From contig JASGDC010000004.1 of the NCBI GenBank assembly GCA_047608145.1, forward strand, positions 1 through 20,002: a stretch of 20,002 bases of DNA. The letters run 5' to 3'. A program made the position numbers and the translations under genes. The stretch comes from JASGDC01 sp047608145 (GTDB lineage: Bacteria; Actinomycetota; Actinomycetes; Actinomycetales; Micrococcaceae). The notes beneath the pieces were generated by a model. It saw only the letters and a list, made by a program, of their open reading frames with translations, was not told where the DNA came from and did not search any database. Below, in pieces: positions 7,732 to 15,835 of this stretch (position 1 is the stretch's first letter; each line of letters begins with the position of its first letter).

Positions 7732-9336
7732 TTAAGAGTCAGCAGCTACCTGGCAAGTGTCATCATTAGCAGTTTGTCCGCTAAGACCGTCAGGAAGTAC
7801 ATCTTCTTTCTTAGTAATCTTATTACCAGAAGTAAAGTCAGTACCAATCACTAACTGTACTCCTTGAATACCATCAGCTTCTTGGACAGCACTAGATGAT
7901 AGTCCGAAATCTGAAGCAACTTGCTTAGCAGCTGCTTCTTGCCCGTCAGCATAGTAGATAATTGAAGTAATCTGAGAATCACCAAATGGCTGAGCCACTG
8001 CTTGAGTATAACCAAGGTTTTGAGCTACTTGAACGATTTGTGTGTCACGATCATCAGTACCGCTACCATTAAAGACTGCTAGTGGTATTTGACTTTTGTC
8101 AACAGAAGTTGCTTTAGGTGTTGCACTTGCCTGTGCTTTCTGTTGATCATCACTACTCATAGATGCTGGATTTGAAAGATCCTTATCCGCATTGATAGTT
8201 TTAAATAGATTTTTTGCATCTGGTTGTTGAAGCACTACACGGTTTGGATCAGTTGGGGCTGCTTCTACTGGTGCCTGCACGAAAGTTACTTTATCCAATG
8301 GAATGTTTTGTACTATACCAGCAAGGCTAACCAAAGCTGGGACATTAGAAATACCATTGTCAAAAGTTAAGTATTTAATCATTGCATTTGCAATTTCATT
8401 AACCTTAATTGGATTAAGTAACGTACCACTTGACTTAAGTTTCTTAGCCATATTAGATAAGAATTGTTGCTGAGATTTAATGCGATCAATATCAGAGCCA
8501 TTACCCATACCATGACGAGAACGTAAGAACGCTAGCGCTTGGTCACCTTCAACTTCAGACTTTCCAGCTGGAATATTTAGACCAGATAGTGGATCATCTA
8601 CAGCTTTATTAACACAGACTTCTACGCCACCAATAATCTTTGATAACTGAATGACTGAGTTAAAGTCTGCTACTACATAATGATCAACTTGAATACCAGT
8701 AAAGTTAGTAAAAGCTTTTGCTGAACATGAAGGACCACCATAAGACATAATGCTGTTAAGCATTACTGAATCTTGAGCCGGTGTAGTTTCACCAGTAATT
8801 GGACTAGTACATTCTGGTCCTGGGACTAGTAAGTCACGTGGGAAACTTACTACAGACATATGAGTACGATCGGCTGAAATTCGTACTAACATCATCACAT
8901 CGGAGTTACCTTCACCAGTACTATCTTGCTGATCACCGAAGTTTTTATTTACTGAACCTTGACGAGTATCAGTACCCATTACCAAAACGTCAATTGGTTT
9001 ACCATTTTCAGAAGCAAGTGCATTATTTTCAGAAGCAGTAGTGCCACCAACTGTATTCTCAGACATGGAACTACCTTTAAGGGCTGTACTCATGTAAATA
9101 AAGTATGAGCTTATGCCTAAGAATAAAGTAGACATGACCATAGCCAATATAAAAGAAATGCTCTTTTTACTCTTAGGTGCTTTGGTTTTTACACCAGCAC
9201 TTTTGGCAGCGCCACCAAGCTTACTTCTTTTATTTCCGTTTGTAGATGTACTAGCAACTTCTTTTGCGCTTTGTTGCGTCACCTTGACTTTGTTCACATT
9301 TCTATTATGTGATGGTAATGATGATTTTTCAGCCAT
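7732..9336 (-). CDS. LytR-CpsA-Psr (LCP) family glycan transferase with LytR_C domain
   Basis: A 534-residue membrane-anchored enzyme predicted to transfer glycan (arabinogalactan in mycolata, or teichoic-type polymers) from a polyprenyl carrier to peptidoglycan. A basic cytosolic tail (1-59) precedes one transmembrane segment at about 60-82. The LCP domain follows from about 115 to 345 with its hallmark residues: MGTDTRQG (D123, R125), VMMLVRIS (R152), SFPRDLLV (R167, D168) and FLRSRHGMGNGSDIDRIKSQ (R272, R274, R285). A LytR_C domain lies at about 417-502 (LAVFNGSG to VQLVIGTD). C176, C204 and C241 lie outside the membrane and could form a disulfide. No ribosome site precedes the ATG; TATAAT ends seven bases before it, which suggests a leaderless message. 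It is the last gene before the shared hairpin at 7674-7712. Family call firm; which polymer it attaches is inference. Confidence 0.95.
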   Translation of the reverse strand: MAEKSSLPSHNRNVNKVKVTQQSAKEVASTSTNGNKRSKLGGAAKSAGVKTKAPKSKKSISFILAMVMSTLFLGISSYFIYMSTALKGSSMSENTVGGTTASENNALASENGKPIDVLVMGTDTRQGSVNKNFGDQQDSTGEGNSDVMMLVRISADRTHMSVVSFPRDLLVPGPECTSPITGETTPAQDSVMLNSIMSYGGPSCSAKAFTNFTGIQVDHYVVADFNSVIQLSKIIGGVEVCVNKAVDDPLSGLNIPAGKSEVEGDQALAFLRSRHGMGNGSDIDRIKSQQQFLSNMAKKLKSSGTLLNPIKVNEIANAMIKYLTFDNGISNVPALVSLAGIVQNIPLDKVTFVQAPVEAAPTDPNRVVLQQPDAKNLFKTINADKDLSNPASMSSDDQQKAQASATPKATSVDKSQIPLAVFNGSGTDDRDTQIVQVAQNLGYTQAVAQPFGDSQITSIIYYADGQEAAAKQVASDFGLSSSAVQEADGIQGVQLVIGTDFTSGNKITKKEDVLPDGLSGQTANDDTCQVAADS

Positions 9337-9343
9337 AGGTTAA

Positions 9344-9349
9344 ATTATA
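9344..9349 (-). promoter_or_regulatory. -10 element of the LCP gene, leaderless type
   Basis: A perfect TATAAT on the minus strand is followed by seven bases (TTAACCT) and then the ATG at 9336. A start of transcription at the usual six to eight bases downstream falls on the start codon. No Shine-Dalgarno is present. No good -35 is visible, as is common for actinobacterial promoters. Confidence 0.6.
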
Positions 9350-9392
9350 CGGTGTTTGCTTAAGATTTCCTGCAAATTAACGAAGGTTCTTG

Positions 9393-10319
9393 TTAGAAAC
9401 CTAAACGGTTCAATTGTTTAGGATCACGTTGCCATTCTTTTGCAACTTTAACTCTAATATCTAAGAAAACTTGAGTTTGTATTAATTCTTCGATATTTTT
9501 ACGAGCTCTTTGTCCAATCTCGCGTAACCTAGAGCCTTTCTTGCCAATAATAATTGCTTTTTGTGAATTACGTTCCACGAACAATGAAACACTAATATCA
9601 GTGAGAGGTTTATTTTCAGGGCGATTTTTCCGAAGTGAATATTCTTCGACTTCAACAGCTAATGAGTGTGGTAATTCGTCGTGAACGCCTTCTAAAGCAG
9701 CTTCACGTACATATTCTGCGACCATACTTTCGATAGTTTCATCAGTATATTCTTCATCTGGATAAAGCTTCGGAGATTTTGGTAAATAATTAGCAAGCAA
9801 ATCAGCAACTTTATCCACTTGATAATCATCAACTGCAGAAACTGGAATAATTTCTGCCCAACCGTCTTTAAGTAATTCTTCACCTAAATCATTAACGGCC
9901 ATTAACTGGACTGCTAATTTATCAGATGAAACTTTATCTGCTTTCGTTACGATAGCAATCATCGGACGCTTCGTTCCAGCTTTGATAACATTTTCGGCAA
10001 TAAAGCGATCACCAGGACCAATTGGTTCATCTGCAGGCACACAGAAACCAAGCACGTCTACAGAAGCCACTGTAGATTCCACGACTGCATTAAGACGTTC
10101 GCCAAGTAATGTACGTGGGCGGTGTAATCCAGGTGTATCAACAATAATTAACTGATAATCTTCATTATTCACAATGCCCCGAATAGCACGGCGAGTAGTT
10201 TGTGGTTTGGCAGAAGTAATTGCTACTTTCTCTCCTACCATTGCATTAGTTAGTGTAGATTTACCAGTATTTGGTCTACCGATAAATGCGACAAATCCTG
10301 CTTTAAAACTATCTGTCAT
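9393..10319 (-). CDS. era: GTPase Era
   Basis: Era is an essential-type GTPase that binds 16S rRNA near its 3' end and helps mature the 30S subunit. At 308 residues it has the full two-domain form. G1 GRPNTGKS is at 14-21, the effector stretch TSAKPQTTRR at 35-44, G3 DTPG at 61-64 and G4 TKAD at 125-128 (TKAD in place of the more common NKxD/NKID). The C-terminal KH domain carries IIIGKKGSRLREIG at 256-269 and the end KVAKEWQRDPKQLNRLGF. AAGGG lies about six bases before the ATG. A 132-base gap separates it from the CBS gene upstream, so it may have its own promoter. In related actinobacteria era is followed, near or directly, by recO; here the LCP and M13 genes come between. Confidence 0.97.
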   Translation of the reverse strand: MTDSFKAGFVAFIGRPNTGKSTLTNAMVGEKVAITSAKPQTTRRAIRGIVNNEDYQLIIVDTPGLHRPRTLLGERLNAVVESTVASVDVLGFCVPADEPIGPGDRFIAENVIKAGTKRPMIAIVTKADKVSSDKLAVQLMAVNDLGEELLKDGWAEIIPVSAVDDYQVDKVADLLANYLPKSPKLYPDEEYTDETIESMVAEYVREAALEGVHDELPHSLAVEVEEYSLRKNRPENKPLTDISVSLFVERNSQKAIIIGKKGSRLREIGQRARKNIEELIQTQVFLDIRVKVAKEWQRDPKQLNRLGF

Positions 10320-10451
10320 TATTCCCTTACTTGTAATAAACTGTTAGCTACTACTATAACAGCAACGTGATTTAGCTACTAACAAAGCTTGGTAAGTTAT
10401 ACTAGCCAAAACTTTGTGAAGTAATATACGATTATTTCAATTAAATTAGGA
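10320..10451. promoter_or_regulatory. Intergenic region upstream of era
   Basis: This 132-base gap in an otherwise tight minus-strand string holds no reading frame I can support. On the minus strand there are -10-like hexamers TATAGT (10358-10353) and TATAAC (about 10402-10397), either of which could drive era. A 10-base direct repeat, ttagctacta, occurs at 10344-10353 and 10372-10381, 28 bases apart, the first copy overlapping the TATAGT. An imperfect hairpin without a T-run lies farther upstream. A separate era promoter is plausible but not proven. Confidence 0.4.
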
Positions 10452-11747
10452 CTAATTTTTGATATGGTTTTCTAATTCTTCATGGTGTTTTTCGGTATTG
10501 CGTTTTACTACGATATAACTTAGGCGGTTTCTACGACCTTCAAGTTGATCTGCGATTAAAGTTAAACCATCGATGTCGATAGTAGAGCCGAGAATTGGTA
10601 TTCTACCTAGATATTTAGTTAATAAACCACCAACTGAATCTACATCTTCATTATCAAGTTTTTTATTGAAAAGTTCCCCTAAATCAGTGATAGATAATCT
10701 TGCAGAAATTCGATATTTATCATCGTCAAGCTTTTCGATTTCAGGACTTTCATTGTCATACTCATCAACAATTTCACCCACGAGTTCTTCAATAATATCT
10801 TCTAGAGTCACTAAACCAGCTGTACCGCCGTATTCATCTACTACGATTGCTACGTGAGTGGATTCTTTTTGTAGTTCTTTAAGTAAATCGTCAATATTTT
10901 TAAACTCAGGCACAAAACGAACTGGTCTACTGATACTAGAAACTTTGATTTGGTTTGGGTCATCTTTACGAAGATGGATACGAGCAGTAATATCCTTCAA
11001 ATAAAGTACTCCAGTAACTTCATCTATCGTATTACCGATGATTGGAATCCTTGAGAATCCAGAACGTAAAGATAGCCTTAACGCTTGTGATAAAGTAGCA
11101 TTTTCTTCAATGGTGATCATATCAGGACGAGGCACCATAACTTCACGAACTAAAGTATCTGAGAAGTCTGCAACTGAAGTAATTAAAGTAGCTTCATAAT
11201 CTTCAATGTTAGTAGACTTCCCTGCTCTAACTGCTAAATCTCGAAGTTCAAAATCTTCATAAAGTGCAGAGAAACTAGCACCATTAGGATAGAATCTAGT
11301 CCCTAATTTAACTAGCCAGGCCGGAATTGGCCCTAATACTTGGCGTAATACAAAAATTATTGGACCTAAAAATCTAGCTGCTCGAAATGCTTGCCGAGAA
11401 TCAAACTTACCAGGAGTTACCGCAACTATAATAAAGCTTACAATTCCAATGATAAGTGTGGATATCAACAAGGTTTTCCAAATACTGCCCATGTATAAAT
11501 CAACTAATACAGCAATTGCAGCTGCCATCAATGTTTCAGAAAAGATTCGCCAAAATCTCAATGAAACAACATAAAGACTGGGATCAGCAATTATTCGTTT
11601 AAATAGTCTACTATGTTTTAACGATGACACTTCTTCAGCATCAGAAGTAGGTAGAGTACGTAAAGCTAATTGACCTACAGTAAAGATACCGATAAAAATA
11701 ATTGCAATTATTATAATTGCAGAAAGAATGATTGTGTTATTAATCAT
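10452..11747 (-). CDS. CNNM/CBS-domain membrane protein (HlyC/CorC family)
   Basis: A 431-residue protein of the family annotated as hemolysin or CorC, now mostly thought of as divalent-cation (Mg2+/Co2+) transporters or their regulators. The N-terminal CNNM/DUF21-type part has hydrophobic segments at about 6-28, 68-84, 91-110 and 126-147. A CBS pair follows: REVMVPRPDM opens the first (about 201-258), and the second (about 268-325) contains HVAIVVDEYGGTAGLVTLEDIIEELVGEI. A CorC_HlyC domain runs from about 340 to 415. The ATG overlaps the ybeY stop (ATGA) and has no ribosome site of its own, so translation is likely coupled. It follows ybeY in many actinobacteria. The DUF21 part looks less conserved than the CBS half. 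Substrate ion unproven. Confidence 0.93.
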   Translation of the reverse strand: MINNTIILSAIIIIAIIFIGIFTVGQLALRTLPTSDAEEVSSLKHSRLFKRIIADPSLYVVSLRFWRIFSETLMAAAIAVLVDLYMGSIWKTLLISTLIIGIVSFIIVAVTPGKFDSRQAFRAARFLGPIIFVLRQVLGPIPAWLVKLGTRFYPNGASFSALYEDFELRDLAVRAGKSTNIEDYEATLITSVADFSDTLVREVMVPRPDMITIEENATLSQALRLSLRSGFSRIPIIGNTIDEVTGVLYLKDITARIHLRKDDPNQIKVSSISRPVRFVPEFKNIDDLLKELQKESTHVAIVVDEYGGTAGLVTLEDIIEELVGEIVDEYDNESPEIEKLDDDKYRISARLSITDLGELFNKKLDNEDVDSVGGLLTKYLGRIPILGSTIDIDGLTLIADQLEGRRNRLSYIVVKRNTEKHHEELENHIKN

Positions 11748-12196
11748 GGGTGGGCGGTTAAGTACTCCTTTAATAACTTATCTTGTAACTTAAACATTAC
11801 CTTCTTTTCTTCAGCTTCGTAATGATCGTGACCTAGAAGATGCAAAATTCCATGTAATACTAATAAACAATTTTCTTGACGTTCACTATGCCCCGCTGAT
11901 TTTGCTTGGGCACGAGTAACTGTTGGACATAAAACAATATCACCAAGAATACCTTCAGCTACTGGTTTATCTGCAGTACCAGCTTCTAATAAGTCCATTG
12001 GAAAAGACATTACGTCAGTAGGTCCTGGTAAATCTAACCATTTGATATGAATTTCTTCCATTTTAGGTTCATCAACGAACATTAAACTTAGGTCAACATC
12101 TTTTCCAAGATAAAGTTTTTGGAAAGCGAAATCAATTAATCTTTTAAAATCTGCTTCATCAATCATTTCATCAGTTTCATTGATAATATCAAGCAC
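11744..12196 (-). CDS. ybeY: Endoribonuclease YbeY (rRNA maturation factor)
   Basis: YbeY is a zinc-dependent single-strand endoribonuclease used in 16S rRNA 3'-end processing and ribosome quality control. The zinc motif HGILHLLGHDH is intact near the C-terminus, preceded by the PTDVMSFPMD core block. I place the start at the GTG at 12196 (150 residues, normal length): GAGG lies five bases upstream, and GTG overlaps the phoH TGA (GTGCTTGA). The protein then begins VLDIINETDEMIDE, matching the usual short N-terminus. A longer in-frame version reaching an ATG at 12244 would overlap phoH by 56 bases and add an unrelated stretch. It sits between phoH and the CBS gene, the standard order. Confidence 0.95.
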   Translation of the reverse strand: MLDIINETDEMIDEADFKRLIDFAFQKLYLGKDVDLSLMFVDEPKMEEIHIKWLDLPGPTDVMSFPMDLLEAGTADKPVAEGILGDIVLCPTVTRAQAKSAGHSERQENCLLVLHGILHLLGHDHYEAEEKKVMFKLQDKLLKEYLTAHP

Positions 12197-13199
12197 CTTT
12201 GCCTCTTTTGTTACCTTTTTTAGTATTAAACTTATCGTAGGCACCTACAATTTTACCGACTAATGGATGTCGGACTACATCTTCTGCGCCAAGAATTGCA
12301 AAGTGAATATCATCAATGCCTTGTAAAATTTTTTGTACTACTTTTAATCCAGAGTTAACTCCTTGAGGTAAGTCAATTTGAGTAGTATCACCAGTAACTA
12401 CTACTTTGGAACCAAAACCTAAGCGAGTTAGAAACATCTTGATTTGTTGCGGCGTAGTATTTTGAGCTTCATCCAAAATGATAAAAGATTCATTTAACGT
12501 GCGGCCACGCATATAAGCAAGAGGTGCAACTTCAATTACTCCAGTCTCCATTAATTTAGGGATAGTTTCGGATTTTATCATTTCATGTAACGCGTCATAA
12601 AGTGGACGCAGATAAGGGTCAATCTTATCAGTTAACGAGCCAGGTAAAAATCCAAGTTTCTCACCAGCTTCTACTGCTGGACGAGTTAAGATAATACGGC
12701 TTACTTCTTTATTTTGTAGCGCTTGCACGGCTTTTGCCATTGCTAGATAAGTCTTACCTGTACCAGCTGGTCCAATCCCAAAGACAATAGTATTTTCATC
12801 AATAGCATCTACATACTCTTTTTGATTTGGAGTTTTAGCACGTACATTTTTGCCTTGACTGGAAATTATGTTAGTACCCATTATTTGGGTAGGCTTGATA
12901 TTCTCTTTCCATACCAGCTCGCTATTTTCTTTACTTTCAATCATTGAAAGTAGCTGTTCTACAGTATTTTCAGAAAGATTATGCCCTTGTGAAATGATAT
13001 TTTGCATTTCTTTTAACAAATTAACAGCAATTTGTAATTTTTTATCATTACCAGAAATATGCAAATCGAGACCATTAGCCCGAAAAACAAGTTCTGGAAA
13101 AGCGTTTTCAATTAACCTTAAAGAGGCATCCCCTACCCCAAGATTTGCAACCATTGCTTGGGGCGATGGGTAATTTATTGTGCTTTCTGCAAAACTCAT
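12189..13199 (-). CDS. phoH: PhoH-like ATPase
   Basis: A 336-residue cytosolic P-loop ATPase of the PhoH family, linked to RNA metabolism and commonly encoded with ybeY and era. The N-terminal part (about 1-105) has a KH-like pattern. The ATPase core carries Walker A GPAGTGKT at 143-150, LTRPAVEAGEKLGFLPG at 171-187, RGRTLNESFI, Walker B ILDEAQNTT at 241-249 and VTGDTTQIDLP at 268-278. Length and order match actinobacterial PhoH1. An AGGTGG ribosome site precedes the ATG. The gap to the upstream trehalose gene is only 11 bases, so the two are probably co-transcribed. The biochemical role, helicase or RNase related, is known only by family. Confidence 0.95.
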   Translation of the reverse strand: MSFAESTINYPSPQAMVANLGVGDASLRLIENAFPELVFRANGLDLHISGNDKKLQIAVNLLKEMQNIISQGHNLSENTVEQLLSMIESKENSELVWKENIKPTQIMGTNIISSQGKNVRAKTPNQKEYVDAIDENTIVFGIGPAGTGKTYLAMAKAVQALQNKEVSRIILTRPAVEAGEKLGFLPGSLTDKIDPYLRPLYDALHEMIKSETIPKLMETGVIEVAPLAYMRGRTLNESFIILDEAQNTTPQQIKMFLTRLGFGSKVVVTGDTTQIDLPQGVNSGLKVVQKILQGIDDIHFAILGAEDVVRHPLVGKIVGAYDKFNTKKGNKRGKGA

Positions 13200-13210
13200 A
13201 AGCCACCTAA

Positions 13211-15826
13211 TTAGTGAGCATATTGTTCTAACAAGCGTGCACAGCGGACAAAACCAATATGTGAGTAAGCTTGTGGGTGGTTACCAAGATGAGTATTAGT
13301 ATTTGCATCATACTCTTCCGCATAAAGACCAGTAGGGCCTACTAGATTAACTAGTTGCTGGAAAAGTTCTAAGGCATCATCAATGCGTCCTACTTCTACA
13401 AAAGCTTCGATTAGCCAAGTAGTACAAATATGGAAGCCACCTTCAAGACCTGGAAGGCCATCATCATAGCGATAACGGAATACAGTAGGGCCGACACGTA
13501 GCTCTTTCTCAATAAAGGCTACAGTCTTTTGGAAACGCTCATCATCAGTGCCAATCATGCCAGAAAGACCTATATGTAGTACAGCAGAATCTGCTTCATC
13601 ACTATCATAAGCAACTGTGTATGACTGTGACTTTTCGCTCCAGCCCTTTTCTAGTACTTCATCACGAATTGTCTTCGCAGTTTCTTCCCAAGCTTTAGGA
13701 TAGTCACGTTTATGACGCTTAGCTGCTTTAACTGCATGGTCGATAGTGGACCAACACATTACCTTTGTGTAGATATTGTGACGTGGCATGATACGAGCTT
13801 CCCAAATACCATGGTCTGGTTCCATCCAACGAGCTGTCACTGCTTCTACCATCTGTTCTAACAAATTCCAGTGGAAATCTGATAGTTCGTTTGTTTTTTC
13901 AGCTAAGTTATCAATCAACTCTGCCATTGGGCCAAACACATCGAGTTGCACTTGGTGATCTGCAGCGTTACCAATACGTACCGGACGCGACCCTGCATAT
14001 CCTGGTAGATGGTCAAGGATTGCTTCAGGTGACTGTGTGTGTCCATCAACTGGGTATAGTGGATGCAGCCATTGTGCACCATTACTTTCCTTTAGAATTT
14101 CATCAAGCCAGTTAAGGAAATTTTCTGCTTCATTATATGAACCAAGTGTAACTAGTGTGCTCACTGTCATAGAGCCATCACGTAGCCAGCAATAACGATA
14201 ATCCCAGTTACGGGTGCCACCAATACCCTCAGGTAATGAAGTAGTTGCAGCAGCAAGAATACCACCAGTAGGTTCATGACAAAGCGAACGAAGTGTCAGC
14301 GCTGAACGTTTAACAAGTTGTGGTTTGTGATTAGGAATATGTAGACTATTTGACCAGTTAATACCATCTTCCATAATTGCTTTACGAGCTTTTGGCTCAT
14401 TTTCGAATTTAGGGTCATCTTCAAACTGTCCCATACGCAAGTTAAGAACTACTGGACCTTCGCTTAAGTCAACTTCTAAAATTGCGTTAGCTTGCAAACC
14501 ATGTTCAAGAATTTGGAATTCACCACGGCTAGCAAATAAATCAATTTTTTCACCGACACCGTTAAGGTAAACTGCACTGCCTTCGGCCACAAGATTAAAT
14601 GGTGCGGCTGAATAATCAGGACGTGGAGCGTAAGTCACGCGAACTTTAGTACTACCTTCGAGTACACGCACTAGGCTAGTCTTACCGTGCTCTACTTTTT
14701 CAAGATAGTCGGTAACTTTAAATTCTGCCCAACGTGTTTCAGTAACCATTGAATAGTTTACGTAACGTTGCCCTAGCACATCTGCCCCAGATAGTGGCTC
14801 TACACCAAAGTAACCAGCAGGTTCTCCACCAAGGAGATATGCAAATAATGCAGCTGAGTTTGGCAATGGATGAGTCAACCAACAGATCTTTGCATCTGGA
14901 GTCAGCATTGCTGTGGAAACGCCATTTCCGATTAAAGTATGTTTTTCAATTGGATCTGCGGTTTCCCCAAATAACCAAGCACGACGTGCTTCGAAAAGTA
15001 AAGCCAAAAGGTAAGAGACATCTTCTGAATCAATAACGCGGTATTGAGCAATTGTTTCTCCGGTACCAACTTTAATACCTAAATCCGGACCTCTTAGTGT
15101 CTCAAAAGCTTCTTCATCTGCGACATCATCACCCATGTATAATACAGCTGAAGTACCAGTATTTTCGCGAACCATATTAAGAGCTTGCCCCTTTGAGGTC
15201 TTTACAACTGATAAATCAACTACATTTTTACTATTAGTAAATTGGACGCCGAGTTGCTTTGCAAATTTCTTAGTTTCTTTAACAATTTTCTTTGCATGCT
15301 TTGGCTTTAAATTACTATAGTGTACTGCAACACCTGCAGGTTTCACTTCAACAGAAGCACCTTCGTATTCTTCGACTAGCTCACGAGTAAGCAACTTAAT
15401 TTGCTTAAGTTTACGCTGCTTCTTAGGTGAAAGTTTCTCAACGAAACCAATATCAAACTCTGAACCATGTGAACCCACTAAATGTACTTCGCTCGGAAGC
15501 CTTGATACTGCAGCAAGGTCACGTAGTGAACGACCAGAGATTACAACGACGTTTGTCTGTGGCAATGATGCTAATGCCCTTAAAGCTGCCAGCGAATCAT
15601 GAGAAGGTACTGCAAATGCTGGGCTATGCGTCAATGGTGCAATAGTGCCATCGTAGTCGGTACCAACAAGAAGCTGTGGAGCTCTAGCTAGTAGTGCAAT
15701 TGCACTTTTTAGCTCTTTACTAACTCCATGACCAGCACTTGAGCGAGCAAGGTTCAAAATTGAATCTATTGAAAATGCTTTGTTTGTTAGTGCGTCATTA
15801 GATATTAAGTCGTTGTTGAGTTGCAT
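13211..15826 (-). CDS. Trehalose-6-phosphate phosphatase fused to GH15 glycosidase (trehalase-like)
   Basis: An 871-residue two-enzyme fusion. Residues about 50-280 form a HAD-type trehalose-6-phosphate phosphatase (OtsB): nucleophile and acid D57 and D59 in GTDYDGTIAPL, S97 in VVISGRS, K212 in SKGQAL, and GDDVADEEAF (D233, D234, D237). Residues about 290-870 form a GH15 enzyme: a beta-rich N-terminal part, then RNWDYRYCWLRDGS at 539-552, the general acid E676 in GIWEAR, and the general base E837 in GLYAEEYD. In Mycobacteriales GH15 members of this type are trehalases, though some act on other alpha-glucans. The pair would turn trehalose phosphate into trehalose and then glucose, a removal route. 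Both active sites look complete. There is no ribosome site; TAAACT lies six bases before the ATG. The gene follows lplA by nine bases and precedes phoH by 11. Confidence 0.92.
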   Translation of the reverse strand: MQLNNDLISNDALTNKAFSIDSILNLARSSAGHGVSKELKSAIALLARAPQLLVGTDYDGTIAPLTHSPAFAVPSHDSLAALRALASLPQTNVVVISGRSLRDLAAVSRLPSEVHLVGSHGSEFDIGFVEKLSPKKQRKLKQIKLLTRELVEEYEGASVEVKPAGVAVHYSNLKPKHAKKIVKETKKFAKQLGVQFTNSKNVVDLSVVKTSKGQALNMVRENTGTSAVLYMGDDVADEEAFETLRGPDLGIKVGTGETIAQYRVIDSEDVSYLLALLFEARRAWLFGETADPIEKHTLIGNGVSTAMLTPDAKICWLTHPLPNSAALFAYLLGGEPAGYFGVEPLSGADVLGQRYVNYSMVTETRWAEFKVTDYLEKVEHGKTSLVRVLEGSTKVRVTYAPRPDYSAAPFNLVAEGSAVYLNGVGEKIDLFASRGEFQILEHGLQANAILEVDLSEGPVVLNLRMGQFEDDPKFENEPKARKAIMEDGINWSNSLHIPNHKPQLVKRSALTLRSLCHEPTGGILAAATTSLPEGIGGTRNWDYRYCWLRDGSMTVSTLVTLGSYNEAENFLNWLDEILKESNGAQWLHPLYPVDGHTQSPEAILDHLPGYAGSRPVRIGNAADHQVQLDVFGPMAELIDNLAEKTNELSDFHWNLLEQMVEAVTARWMEPDHGIWEARIMPRHNIYTKVMCWSTIDHAVKAAKRHKRDYPKAWEETAKTIRDEVLEKGWSEKSQSYTVAYDSDEADSAVLHIGLSGMIGTDDERFQKTVAFIEKELRVGPTVFRYRYDDGLPGLEGGFHICTTWLIEAFVEVGRIDDALELFQQLVNLVGPTGLYAEEYDANTNTHLGNHPQAYSHIGFVRCARLLEQYAH

Positions 15827-15835
15827 AATATAAGT

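Noticed and set aside
10344..10381. 10-base direct repeat upstream of era as a CRISPR-like or regulator site
   Set aside because: Only two copies, short and in AT-rich DNA; kept only as a note in the intergenic entry.
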